In this document: piece by piece, positions 11,283-18,714 of the stretch | Position numbering within the stretch: the first letter of the stretch is position 1 | Layout: every line of letters begins with the position of its first letter | Notes under the pieces: model-generated | What the model was told of the DNA's origin: nothing | Databases searched by the model: none | Seen by the model: only the letters and a program-made list of their open reading frames with translations | Program-made: the position numbers and the translations under genes | DNA from: Flavobacteriales bacterium | GTDB taxonomy: Bacteria > Bacteroidota > Bacteroidia > Flavobacteriales_F > PHOS-HE28 | NCBI GenBank assembly: GCA_019638085.1 | Contig: JAHBUL010000005.1 | Span: 159,841-223,840 of the forward strand | DNA length: 64,000 nucleotides | Direction of reading: 5' to 3'

Positions 11283-12887
11283 GTGACCCACTTGCTGAAA
11301 TACTTCCTGATGTTCGCTGCGCTGCTCGGCACTGTCCCTGCTTTTTCGCAGGACATGATGGCGGACAGCACAGTGGTGGATACGGTGGCGACCGCTACCG
11401 CTGCGGCTCCTGTGGGAGCCGTTGTTCATGTGCCGACCTACATGGAAAAACTGGCGGCGGATCCGTATGTGCTGATCGTCGCGGCCATCGTCCTCCTGTT
11501 GTTCCTGCTATTCATCTGGTTCGGCCGCATGGTGAAGGACATCACGGACCAACTCACTGATCCCGGTATTTCCGCAGGCACTCGCTTCGATCTGGAGCAG
11601 GCTCGTTCCACCGAGATCGCTTCCCGACAGGCTGCGAAGTTCTTCGGCTTGTTGTTGTTCTTCGGCTATGCGGTATATGTCGCAGTGGCGGGCAGTGAGA
11701 TGCAAGGCTACGTGATGCAGTGGCTCAACCTCTCCGTGCGCTGGATCCACGTCATCGCCGGCATCATGTGGATCGGCGCTTCCTTCTACTTCATCTTCCT
11801 GGAGAACAACCTGAACCGCACCGAGGGCCTGCGCGATGAGCTCGCCGGCAACCTCTGGGCCATCCACGGCGGCGGTTTTTATTACGTGGAGAAGTACAGT
11901 GTGGCGCCGAAGGTGATCCCCAAGCACCTGCACTGGTTCAAGTACGAGGCCTACTTCACGTGGCTTAGCGGCTTCTCATTGCTCTTCATCGTGTACTATT
12001 CCGACGCGAAAGCCTTCATGATCGACCCTTCCGTGGCTGCCCTCACGCCGGGGGTAGCGATCGGCATAGGCATCGGATCCATGCTGCTCGGCTGGCTGAT
12101 CTACGACATGATGAGCAAGTCCAAGCTCGTGTTGCGGCAGGACCTCTTCGCGCTGGTTGGCATACTTGTGCTGGGCGTGCTCACCTACGTGCTCACGCAT
12201 CTGCTCAGCGGGCGCGCGGCCTACATCCATGTGGGCGCATTGCTCGGAACGATCATGGTGGGCAACGTTTTCTTCACCATCATCCCCAGCCAAAAAGCCT
12301 TGGTGCGCGCCGCGAAAACAGGCCAACCGCTGGACGCATCTCTCGGCAAAAAGGCCGGACAGCGCAGCTTGCACAACAACTACATCACCCTGCCAGTGGT
12401 CTTCCTAATGCTCAGCAACCATTTCCCGAGCACCTTCGGCCACAGCGGCAACTGGCTGATCCTGATGGTGATCACCGTGGCCAGCATGGGCATCAAGCAC
12501 TACTGGAACCTGCTGGACCGTGGTGTGAAGCGCACCTGGGTGCTGGTGGCGAGCATCAGCGCGCTGGTAGTGCTAAGCGCCGCGATCTCACCCGCCATGG
12601 AAGACACCGTGGATGTCGCCATCCCGGCCAGTTTCAGCGATGCCAACGCCATCATCCAACGCCGCTGCGTGCAATGCCACAGCGCCAACCCCACGGATGA
12701 AGTGAACCACGTGGCGCCCAACGGTGTGAAGTTCGATACCCCGCAGGAGATCAAGGCCATGGCCCCGAAGATCATGGAACGCGCCGTGCGCACCCACACC
12801 ATGCCCCAAGGCAATAAGACCGGCATGACGGATGAAGAACGGACGGTGTTGAAGCGATGGATCCTACAAGGAGCGAAGACGGAGTAG
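11283..12887 (+). CDS. puuD: Membrane urate oxidase with cytochrome c domain (PuuD type)
   Basis: Oxidises urate to 5-hydroxyisourate and passes electrons to its own haem domain. The frame opens at 11232; a GTG at 11283 (THLLKYFLMFAALLG) gives a signal-like N-terminus, and an ATG at 11310 is the alternative. There are about eight membrane helices; a conserved histidine segment (SVRWIHVIAGIMWIGAS) and the NNYITLPVVFLMLSNHFP block match the PuuD/DUF989 family. A single CxxCH haem site (CVQCH) lies in the C-terminal 90 residues, which end in a class I cytochrome c fold (GMTDEERTVLKRWI). First gene of the plus-strand purine operon; it shares a 71-bp divergent region with xdhC. Confidence 0.9.
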   Translation: MTHLLKYFLMFAALLGTVPAFSQDMMADSTVVDTVATATAAAPVGAVVHVPTYMEKLAADPYVLIVAAIVLLLFLLFIWFGRMVKDITDQLTDPGISAGTRFDLEQARSTEIASRQAAKFFGLLLFFGYAVYVAVAGSEMQGYVMQWLNLSVRWIHVIAGIMWIGASFYFIFLENNLNRTEGLRDELAGNLWAIHGGGFYYVEKYSVAPKVIPKHLHWFKYEAYFTWLSGFSLLFIVYYSDAKAFMIDPSVAALTPGVAIGIGIGSMLLGWLIYDMMSKSKLVLRQDLFALVGILVLGVLTYVLTHLLSGRAAYIHVGALLGTIMVGNVFFTIIPSQKALVRAAKTGQPLDASLGKKAGQRSLHNNYITLPVVFLMLSNHFPSTFGHSGNWLILMVITVASMGIKHYWNLLDRGVKRTWVLVASISALVVLSAAISPAMEDTVDVAIPASFSDANAIIQRRCVQCHSANPTDEVNHVAPNGVKFDTPQEIKAMAPKIMERAVRTHTMPQGNKTGMTDEERTVLKRWILQGAKTE

Positions 12888-12907
12888 GGACGATGCATGC
12901 ATCGTCC
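12884..12907. repeat. GATGCATGCATC palindrome, copy 1
   Basis: A perfect 20-bp palindrome at 12888-12907 centred on GATGCATGCATC with outer arms GGAC / GTCC, directly preceded by GTAG (12884-12887), which overlaps the puuD stop. Two more copies are at 21063-21092 and 25767-25786. Confidence 0.8.
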
Positions 12908-12915
12908 AACGACAG

Positions 12916-14307
12916 ATGAGCAAAACAGCGTTACATAGCACCCGGGTAGTGACACCAACCGGTATCATCGAAGCCACGCTGATCCTGGCCGATGGCAAGA
13001 TCAAGGAAGTCCTGCCCGGTCGTGTAGAACAGGAAAACATCCCCTTCGAAAGTGTCGGCAACAACCTGATCATGCCCGGTGTGATCGACGCGCACGTCCA
13101 CATCAACGAGCCGGGGCGCACGGAGTGGGAAGGCTTCGAGACCGCCACGAAAGCCGCTGCCGCCGGAGGCATCACCACCATGATCGAGATGCCGCTCAAC
13201 GCCAGCCCCGTCACGACCACGGCCGCTGCGCTGAAGCTGAAGTTGGAAGCCGCCTCCCGAAATTCATCGGGAGGAAAACTGCACGTCAACTGCGGCTTCT
13301 ACGGCGGTGTGATCCCCGGCAACATCGACGACCTCGACGAACTGCTCAACGCGGGCGTCTTCGGCATCAAGGCCTTCCTCACGCACTCCGGCATCGACGA
13401 GTTCCCGAACGTCACCGAGGCGGATCTGCGAAAGGCGTTGCCGATCCTGAAGAAGCATGATGCGACCTTGCTTGTGCATTGCGAGCTCGAGAGCCCAGTT
13501 GTCAGTTCTCCGTTGTCAGTTGTCAGGGCGGGCGGTCGGCAGCCCGACAACCGACAACTATCAACTGACAACTCCTACCAGCACTACTTGGCGTCCCGCC
13601 CACCAAAATGGGAAACTGACGCCATCACCCTCATGATCCGCCTAAGCGAGGAGTTCGATGTCCACGTCCACATCGTACATGTATCCGCTGCGGAAGCATT
13701 GCCGTTGATCCGCGGTGCCAAAAAGCGCGGACTACGCATCACCGCCGAGACCTGTCCGCACTACCTCGTCTTCTCCGCGGAAGAAATCCCTGACGGCGCC
13801 ACGGAATACAAGTGCGCACCACCGATCCGCGAACGCGCCAACAACGAGCTGCTCTGGGAAGCGCTGAAGGACGGCACGCTGGACTTCGTGGCTTCTGACC
13901 ACAGCCCCGCACCGCCGGAGATGAAGGAGCAGGCATCCGGCAATTTCATGAAGGCCTGGGGCGGCATCGCGGGCTTGCAGTTCGTGCTGCCTGCTTTCTG
14001 GACGGGGGCGAAAGAGCGCGGCTTTTCCTTGGAAGATGTTGCGCGGCTACTGTGCGAACACCCGGCGGATTTCCTAGGACTGAAGCAGAAGGGCCGTATT
14101 GCTCCCGGCTGCGATGCCGACCTTGTGGTTTGGGATCCGGAGGCGAGTATTGTGGTGAAGAAGGAGGATGTGCAGCACCAGCATAAGATCACGCCGTATG
14201 TGGGAAGGACGTTGTATGGAGTGGTTGACCAATCGATGCTGCTTGGTTGCAATGCCTTTCGATCAGGAGCTTTTGCCCGTCCTGAGGCAAGAACATTGAG
14301 AGCATGA
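12916..14307 (+). CDS. allB: Allantoinase
   Basis: Hydrolyses allantoin to allantoate (cyclic amidohydrolase superfamily, binuclear metal site). Ligands visible in order: HVH (H60, H62), the carboxylated lysine in FGIKAFLTHSG (K152), HCE (H188), VHIVHVSA and the aspartate in FVASDHSP. 463 residues, slightly longer than usual. Much of the excess is residues about 195-219, encoded by a 76-bp inverted repeat in the loop after H188. A smaller palindrome at 13253-13274 encodes SRNSSGG. The frame stays open through both, so the gene looks functional. It follows puuD by 28 bp, most of it taken up by a palindrome. Its stop overlaps the next small ORF by 4 bp. Confidence 0.95.
   Translation: MSKTALHSTRVVTPTGIIEATLILADGKIKEVLPGRVEQENIPFESVGNNLIMPGVIDAHVHINEPGRTEWEGFETATKAAAAGGITTMIEMPLNASPVTTTAAALKLKLEAASRNSSGGKLHVNCGFYGGVIPGNIDDLDELLNAGVFGIKAFLTHSGIDEFPNVTEADLRKALPILKKHDATLLVHCELESPVVSSPLSVVRAGGRQPDNRQLSTDNSYQHYLASRPPKWETDAITLMIRLSEEFDVHVHIVHVSAAEALPLIRGAKKRGLRITAETCPHYLVFSAEEIPDGATEYKCAPPIRERANNELLWEALKDGTLDFVASDHSPAPPEMKEQASGNFMKAWGGIAGLQFVLPAFWTGAKERGFSLEDVARLLCEHPADFLGLKQKGRIAPGCDADLVVWDPEASIVVKKEDVQHQHKITPYVGRTLYGVVDQSMLLGCNAFRSGAFARPEARTLRA
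13253..13274. repeat. In-frame palindrome in allB (encodes SRNSSGG)
   Basis: Perfect arms CCTCCCGA / TCGGGAGG around AATTCA. A related palindrome in xdhA (25215-25232) has changed but still complementary arms and encodes SRNSAGG on its coding strand. Confidence 0.7.
13498..13573. repeat. In-frame heptamer inverted repeat in allB
   Basis: The left arm is four seven-base units (GTTGTCA, GTTCTCC, GTTGTCA, GTTGTCA). A GC-rich core follows (GGGC...GCCC), and the right arm has units of the type CGACAAC and TGACAAC. The outermost 11 bases (AGTTGTCAGTT / AACTGACAACT) are perfectly complementary. It inserts about 25 codons without breaking the allantoinase frame. Confidence 0.8.
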
Positions 14308-14696
14308 CGGTCTCCTTTAGAACGAAACGATTCGACACTTCCATAGAGCCGGATATTGGCTTCAATGGGAAGGACCTCGCACTTTGGCTTAGCGACGAGC
14401 TCAAGGGATGGGATGCCAGGGTATTTGAAGAAGATTGGGGTTGGGCTCTGATGGTCGAGCGAGCTGGTTCCCGTTTTCTAGTCGGTGTGTACGACTATGA
14501 AACGAATAATGAGAATGAACACGGAGCCAAATGGATCATTAGATGTTCAGAAGAAGTGCGGCTTTTGCGCCGACTATCCTTAGTGTTTGGTGGTGCCAAA
14601 CCGGAACTGGACGTTGAGAGTGTGATGAAGGAGATTGGCCGAATCTTGAGATCCGACGGAGAGATACGCGACCTTGAGAACATTTTGGAACGATGA
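14304..14696 (+). CDS. Hypothetical protein in the allantoin operon
   Basis: 130 residues, soluble, no signal peptide or membrane segment, with a WGWALMVERAGSRFLVGVYD core and an acidic C-terminus. I do not recognise the family. It overlaps the allB stop by 4 bp, and its own stop overlaps the ATG of the truncated allantoicase copy by 4 bp, so it is read within the operon. Its base composition is visibly more AT-rich than allB or alc, which fits an acquired gene. Confidence 0.6.
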   Translation: MTVSFRTKRFDTSIEPDIGFNGKDLALWLSDELKGWDARVFEEDWGWALMVERAGSRFLVGVYDYETNNENEHGAKWIIRCSEEVRLLRRLSLVFGGAKPELDVESVMKEIGRILRSDGEIRDLENILER

Positions 14697-14839
14697 AAGA
14701 GCTGCAGTCCACAGCCCCCGCCTTCACCCACCTTATCAACCTCGCTGCTGAGCGCTTCGGGGCCAAGGTGCTGTGGTGTACCGATGATTTCTTCGCAGAG
14801 AAGGAGGGGAATATGCAGTCAGCACTGACAATCGGATGA
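14693..14839 (+). pseudogene. Truncated allantoicase 5' end
   Basis: Encodes the first 38 residues of an allantoicase (APAFTHLINLAAERFGAKV, then LWCTDDFFAEKE) and then runs into unrelated sequence and a TGA. The segment 14714-14806 matches 15232-15324 of the intact alc with five differences, all at synonymous third positions. So this is a copy of a gene that was under selection, probably another strain's allele, not random drift after a local duplication. Confidence 0.85.
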
Positions 14840-14843
14840 ACGT

Positions 14844-15218
14844 ATGATTGGGCAGAGATCAATGTTGCTGACTTTGCTTGTTGTCTTCGCGATAGGCTGC
14901 TCCAGCGATGACAAGCTGACCGAAAACTACTGGATCTACGACGACCCCATCATAGTTGAAGGAAGACATGCGCTGATGTGCAAGCTTGGATGCGATGGTG
15001 ATCCAGTAATCTCGAATGTAGCCGAGGTGCAATGGAATGACAAGGTGATCATGGTAACTACGAGAAGTGACAAGCACTATCTTATCTTAGCTAAGGGCGA
15101 AAGATTGAAGTGTTGTAACGGAGATTCTATACTCGGCCCAATGGATGATCAGCAGTTTCAAGAGCAGATTGGAAAAGGCGACTTTGGTGACGAGTTAAAA
15201 ACTAAGAAGTATGATTGA
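14844..15218 (+). CDS. Small lipoprotein, DUF3997-like
   Basis: 124 residues. The signal peptide is of the lipoprotein type (LLTLLVVFAIGC, lipobox AIGC), so the mature protein would be anchored at a membrane through the cysteine. The C-terminal part (HYLILAKGERL ... ILGPMDDQQFQEQ) resembles DUF3997 lipoproteins (weak assignment). It lies between the truncated and the intact allantoicase starts and overlaps the alc start by 8 bp. AT-rich relative to its neighbours; probable cargo, unrelated to purine metabolism. Confidence 0.6.
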   Translation: MIGQRSMLLTLLVVFAIGCSSDDKLTENYWIYDDPIIVEGRHALMCKLGCDGDPVISNVAEVQWNDKVIMVTTRSDKHYLILAKGERLKCCNGDSILGPMDDQQFQEQIGKGDFGDELKTKKYD

Positions 15219-16254
15219 TACAGACCAACAAGCCCCCGCCTTCACCCACCTCATCAACCTCGCAGCCGAGCGCTTCGGAGCCAAGGTGCTGTGGTGTACC
15301 GATGATTTCTTCGCCGAGAAGGAGAACCTGATCAAACCGGAGAAGGCCATCTTCATCCCGGAAAAATTCACCGAGCGCGGCAAGTGGATGGACGGCTGGG
15401 AAAGCCGCCGCAAGCGCACCGAGGGGCACGACATCGCCGTCATCCAGCTCGGCGCGGCCGGCATCATCAAGGGATTCGATGTGGACACCTCGCACTTCCT
15501 GGGCAACCAACCGGAGTACTGCACCATCGAAGCGTGCTACGCACCTGATGGCGATTGGGAGAATGCCTCATGGGTCGAGGTGCTTGGCAAGACCATGCTG
15601 AAGCCGGGCAGTCAGCATTTTGTGGATGCCAACCCGCAACCCGCAACCCGTCAACTCGCAACCCATGTTAGGCTCCACATCCATCCCGACGGAGGAGTAG
15701 CAAGGCTCCGAGTCTACGGCGAAGTACAACGGGATTGGAAAACGGTGAAGCCGGATGAGCTGGTGGACCTCGCATCCGCCCAGAACGGCGCCCTCGCCGT
15801 CCAGTGCAACGACATGTTCTTCAGCCACATGAACAACCTGCTGATGCCCGGCCGTGGCGTGAATATGGGCGATGGCTGGGAGACCAAGCGCAACCGAACG
15901 CCCAACAACTGCGATTGGGTGATCGTACGCCTCGCGCACAAGGGCATCCTGAAGAAAGCACTGATCGACACTGCCCACTTCAAGGGCAACTACCCGGACA
16001 GTTTCACCCTGGAAGGTTGTTCCATCAAAACTACTGCAGCGTCGACCAACCGGGTCGACCCGCAAGCTGAAGCTGCGGGACTAGCCAATGCCAAGTGGAG
16101 CACCCTGATCGAGCGCACCAAGCTGCAGGCCCACCATGAGCATCAGTACGAAAAGGAGCTGGTTTGCAAGGAACCCGTGTCGCACGTACGTTTGAATATC
16201 TTTCCCGACGGTGGTGTGAGCAGGATCCGGCTGTGGGGGACCATCATGGATTGA
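15211..16254 (+). CDS. alc: Allantoicase
   Basis: Cleaves allantoate to ureidoglycolate and urea. 347 residues with the two tandem allantoicase (jelly-roll) domains: each half carries a GW(E/D)(S/T)(R/K)R motif (MDGWESRRKR and GDGWETKRNR) and a THVRL/SHVRL-N/HIxPDGG motif. Two in-frame repeat inserts are visible: heptamers at 15630-15664 (NPQPATRQLA) in domain 1, and a palindromic block at 16036-16081 in domain 2 (AASTNRVDPQAEAAG). The frame remains open. The 5' end is duplicated upstream at 14693. It is followed directly by an inverted-repeat element. Confidence 0.95.
   Translation: MIDTDQQAPAFTHLINLAAERFGAKVLWCTDDFFAEKENLIKPEKAIFIPEKFTERGKWMDGWESRRKRTEGHDIAVIQLGAAGIIKGFDVDTSHFLGNQPEYCTIEACYAPDGDWENASWVEVLGKTMLKPGSQHFVDANPQPATRQLATHVRLHIHPDGGVARLRVYGEVQRDWKTVKPDELVDLASAQNGALAVQCNDMFFSHMNNLLMPGRGVNMGDGWETKRNRTPNNCDWVIVRLAHKGILKKALIDTAHFKGNYPDSFTLEGCSIKTTAASTNRVDPQAEAAGLANAKWSTLIERTKLQAHHEHQYEKELVCKEPVSHVRLNIFPDGGVSRIRLWGTIMD
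15630..15664. repeat. CAACCCG heptamers inside alc
   Basis: Three CAACCCG units, then TCAACTCG and CAACCC, in frame. They add about ten residues just before the THVRL strand of the first allantoicase domain; the second domain lacks them. Confidence 0.6.
16036..16081. repeat. Palindromic block inside alc
   Basis: Contains the perfect 12-bp palindrome CGGGTCGACCCG (16051-16062) followed by CCCGCAAGCTG / AAGCTGCGGG, which can also fold. In frame; encodes an Ala-rich linker in the second domain. Confidence 0.6.
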
Positions 16255-16504
16255 ACCGCAACGACGCTACGACACAACGGGAACGCCACGAGATACAAGC
16301 GTTTATGATCACTATGTTAGCGACGCAACAGGAACATCACAGAATTCGAATGCGTGGGGAGCACGATCATCAGTATTTTGGAATTGGAACTTCGACGTTC
16401 CGATCGAACCTTTCAGACATTGGACATTCGCGGCGCGGTTGCGTTGTTGCGGTAGTATTTCCTCTTACGTTGCGCATTCGTTGCGTCGCCGCGTCGTTGC
16501 GGTT
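16254..16504. mobile_element. Short inverted-repeat element without a gene (MITE-like)
   Basis: 251 bp bounded by AACCGCAACGACGC... (16254-16290) and its inverted counterpart ...GCGTCGTTGCGGTT (16468-16504), with an eight-base internal period. Both ends match those of the GxxExxY element at 17031-17511. The interior has no convincing gene. It contains GACATTGGACATT (about 16415-16427), shared in reverse complement with the heptamer array near 63890. It fills the alc-uraD junction exactly, beginning at the last A of the alc stop codon. Confidence 0.75.
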
Positions 16505-16516
16505 AGCTTTTTTCCG

Positions 16517-17020
16517 ATGAACATCGACCAACTGAACCGTCTCTCCGAAGCCGATGCCACCACGGCTTTCGAGCAATGCTGTGGCAGCGCCGAATGGGTG
16601 GAGCGCATGGTGTATTCCCGACCTTTCGATAGCCTCGGCGAAGTGCTGGAGACCAGCGATACCATCTGGGAGGAATGCGACGTGGACGACTACGAGGAGG
16701 CCTTCAGCCACCACCCGAGGATCGGGGATATTGAGAGCCTCTCGAAGAAGTACGCAAACACAAAGACCTGGGCGGTCGGTGAGCAAAAGGGCATGGAAAG
16801 TGCCGACCGTGCCGTGATCGAAAAGCTCGCCCAGGGCAATGCCGCCTACGAGGAGAAGTACGGTTACATCTTCATTGTGAACGCCACGGGAAAGAGCGCT
16901 GCCGAAATGCTCGCACTACTGGAAGCCCGCATGAAGAACGACCCGAAGGATGAGATCCACATCGCGGCAGGAGAGCAGAACAAGATCACGAAGCTGCGGT
17001 TGAAGAAGTTGCTGGCGTGA
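16517..17020 (+). CDS. uraD: OHCU decarboxylase
   Basis: Converts 2-oxo-4-hydroxy-4-carboxy-5-ureidoimidazoline to (S)-allantoin. 167 residues from the ATG at 16517. The frame is open from 16439, but the upstream part is the repeat element's end. Family motifs: the catalytic-histidine segment SHHPRIGD, FEQCCGSAEWVERM near the N-terminus, and EKYGYIFIVNATGKSAAEML. It lies between two elements with the same inverted ends, the left one ending 12 bp before the ATG, so promoter or operon continuity may depend on them. Confidence 0.94.
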   Translation: MNIDQLNRLSEADATTAFEQCCGSAEWVERMVYSRPFDSLGEVLETSDTIWEECDVDDYEEAFSHHPRIGDIESLSKKYANTKTWAVGEQKGMESADRAVIEKLAQGNAAYEEKYGYIFIVNATGKSAAEMLALLEARMKNDPKDEIHIAAGEQNKITKLRLKKLLA

Positions 17021-17030
17021 AATGCAATGG

Positions 17031-17511
17031 ACCGCAACGACGCTACGACGCAACGGGAACGCCACGGAATGCATGAAAATGAAATCGCCGAGGGTGTTGT
17101 CGAGGCGGCATTCCGTGTGCATCGCTGGTTCGGACCAGGGTTACTGGAGAGTGCCTATGAAGCCTGTTTAGCGCATGAGTTGATCGATATGGGCTTCACG
17201 GTTGAGCAGCAGGTGCCTCTGCCATTGGTTTATCGCAATGTGCGACTGGATGTTGGGTACAGGCTGGATATTTGGATAGACCGGAAACTCATCGTGGAGG
17301 TGAAGGCAGTCGACGGACTTCACCCTGTGCATATGGCACAGATGCTGACCTACCTGAAGTTGACGGATTGCAGGTTGGGTTTACTTCTCAACTTCCACAC
17401 CGCTCTGCTGAAGGATGGTATCCAACGGGTAGCAAATAAATTGGTTGAATTCAACAAGTGAGAAGTCCCAAGAACGTTGCGCATTCGTTGCGTCGCCGCG
17501 TCGTTGCGGTT
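17031..17511. mobile_element. Inverted-repeat element carrying a GxxExxY gene
   Basis: About 481 bp. Left end ACCGCAACGACGCTACGACG (17031-17066 in full), right end inverted (17475-17511, ...CGCGTCGTTGCGGTTA). The first 13 bases of the left end (ACCGCAACGACGC) are perfectly complementary to the right end, and similarity continues inward. It lies between uraD and uraH. The sister element at 16254-16504 has the same ends but no gene. Confidence 0.75.
17069..17461 (+). CDS. GxxExxY family protein (PD-(D/E)XK nuclease-like)
   Basis: 130 residues from the ATG at 17069. The frame begins at 17027, but codons before 17069 are read from the inverted repeat itself. The family motif is visible as GPGLLESAYEACLAHEL (GxxExxY). 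Downstream, LDIWIDRKLIVEVKAVD has the D...ExK spacing of PD-(D/E)XK nucleases. The biochemical role of the family is unknown to me. Here the gene fills almost the whole interior of an inverted-repeat element, which suggests it belongs to that element and not to the purine operon. Confidence 0.85.
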   Translation: MHENEIAEGVVEAAFRVHRWFGPGLLESAYEACLAHELIDMGFTVEQQVPLPLVYRNVRLDVGYRLDIWIDRKLIVEVKAVDGLHPVHMAQMLTYLKLTDCRLGLLLNFHTALLKDGIQRVANKLVEFNK

Positions 17512-17525
17512 AAAATACTGAGCTG

Positions 17526-17867
17526 ATGTCCACCATCTCCACCCACATCCTCGACACCGCCCGCGGCAAGCCTGCTCGTGGCATCCGGATCACCCTGCAA
17601 CGCTCCACGGCTGCGCATGAATGGGAGGATATCGCCATGGGCAGCACCAATGCAGATGGTCGCGTACCGGATCTTCTTCCCAAGGACACCAAGCTCGCCG
17701 AAGGCATTTATCGCATCCGCTTCGATGTCTCCGCCTACTTCAGCGAGCACAGGACCAAGAGCTTCTACCCCTACATCGAGGTGGTGTTTGAATTGGCCGC
17801 TGATGGGCACTACCACGTGCCTCTGCTATTGAGCCCGTGGGGGTATTCGACCTATCGGGGGAGTTGA
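17526..17867 (+). CDS. uraH: 5-hydroxyisourate hydrolase
   Basis: Transthyretin-related enzyme that opens 5-hydroxyisourate to OHCU, the step between PuuD and UraD. 113 residues, typical size. Signatures: the N-terminal ISTHILDTARGKPA and the diagnostic C-terminal YRGS, plus the HYHVPLLLSPWGYSTYRGS strand. No signal peptide, so cytoplasmic. A diverged copy of its last 23 codons is found downstream at 18715-18786, on the far side of a toxin-antitoxin insert. Confidence 0.95.
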   Translation: MSTISTHILDTARGKPARGIRITLQRSTAAHEWEDIAMGSTNADGRVPDLLPKDTKLAEGIYRIRFDVSAYFSEHRTKSFYPYIEVVFELAADGHYHVPLLLSPWGYSTYRGS

Positions 17868-17874
17868 AAAGGCA

Positions 17875-17905
17875 AAAGGAGGGGTACAATTTGTACACTC
17901 CCTTT
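17875..17905. repeat. Palindrome after uraH, with related copy at 17921-17943
   Basis: AAAGGAGGGGTACAATTTG and its partner TACACTCCCTTT form an imperfect stem just after the uraH stop and could end transcription. A second palindrome 17 bp later shares the CAATTTG centre but has GGTGG/CCACC-type arms. The two look like diverged copies of one element. Confidence 0.5.
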
Positions 17906-17982
17906 GCGCTTGAAAAATGGGGGGTGGCAATTTGCACCCACCCTTGGGTTCAAACGCAGGGGTGACAGGAGATTCTTTAGAT

Positions 17983-18309
17983 TTAATGAGTGAAACCGTT
18001 GAGGAGATCCAGTAGTTCCTTCTGGGTCAAACTTCCTTGATCGGACTTGTCGTAGATGGTGAGTAGGTAGACCTTGCTCTTGACCTACCGCACGTAGGTG
18101 ATCACACGTGAACCACCTGACTTGCCACCGGCTTTTGAACGGATGGCCAGCCGGATCTTGTAACAGTCCTTCCCTAATGGCGTGCCTTGGTTGGGTTGTT
18201 CTTCCAAAGATGTGATGAGGTCCAGTACATCTTCCTCTAACGAGCGATGCCGTTTAGCCAATTGCTTGTAGCGGCGTTTGAAGAAGGCCGTAACGACGAC
18301 CTCAGCCAT
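17983..18309 (-). pseudogene. RelE/ParE-type toxin gene with internal amber codon
   Basis: The frame starts MAEVVVTAFFKRRYKQLAKR (18309), reaches GGSRVITYVR and stops at TAG (18085-18087). The same frame continues with VKSKVYLLTIYDKSDQGS and ends at TAA (17983-17985). VxLLTIYDKS is the usual end of this toxin family, so the intact gene would encode about 108 residues and the TAG is a nonsense mutation. The upstream antitoxin overlaps it by 8 bp and is intact. Toxins of this type cleave mRNA; this one probably lacks the C-terminal catalytic strand. Confidence 0.8.
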
Positions 18310-18520
18310 GCTTCAGAAAGTCGCGAGCACCTTGTAGCTTCTTCTCGCCGCGCTCGTCGGCCTTGGCCTCCAGCAGCGCTTCAACCAGTTCGTTGGCGAA
18401 GGCCACTTTTCGTCCGTCACGGATCACGCTGGTCACTTTAACGAAGTCCAACTCGGCCAGCAGGTCCATGAGCAGGCGGCGCTTCCGCGAGTTCTTGAGT
18501 TGAAGGACGATCTGTTCCAT
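18302..18520 (-). CDS. Antitoxin partner of the RelE-type toxin
   Basis: 72 residues, charged, beginning MEQIVLQLKNSRKRRLLMDL and ending GEKKLQGARDFLKHG. It is short, and its stop overlaps the toxin start by 8 bp, the classical antitoxin-first order. I do not recognise a named DNA-binding family. Since the toxin has a premature stop, the pair is probably a decayed module. Confidence 0.65.
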   Translation of the reverse strand: MEQIVLQLKNSRKRRLLMDLLAELDFVKVTSVIRDGRKVAFANELVEALLEAKADERGEKKLQGARDFLKHG

Positions 18521-18549
18521 TGCAGTGCTAAGTTAGTAAGACAAGAGCA

Positions 18550-18668
18550 TACGATGGGTTCGCTGTGAAATAAGCCGGTGTCGTTGAGTTTGGTTTGCAG
18601 CGCACTTCCTTGCGCTGAAAGATGGCGATGCCACCTTCGTCCTTGGTGTTTTCCTTGGGCATGAGCTT
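18550..18668 (-). pseudogene. Remnant of a Bro-N/antirepressor-like gene 5' end
   Basis: From about 18663 the minus strand reads MPKENTKDEGGIAIFQRKEVR and then degenerates. This resembles the start of Bro-N phage-antirepressor or DinD-like proteins. Only about 20 recognisable codons remain. It lies between the antitoxin and the uraH fragment. Confidence 0.3.
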
Positions 18669-18714
18669 GTACTTACTTTGACGGCGAATGCGTCATAGGG
18701 CGATTAGCAATTTA

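Noticed and set aside
16164..16520. 118-codon open frame between alc and uraD
   Set aside because: It overlaps the alc 3' end and is made of the inverted repeats of the short element; it has no protein-like features.
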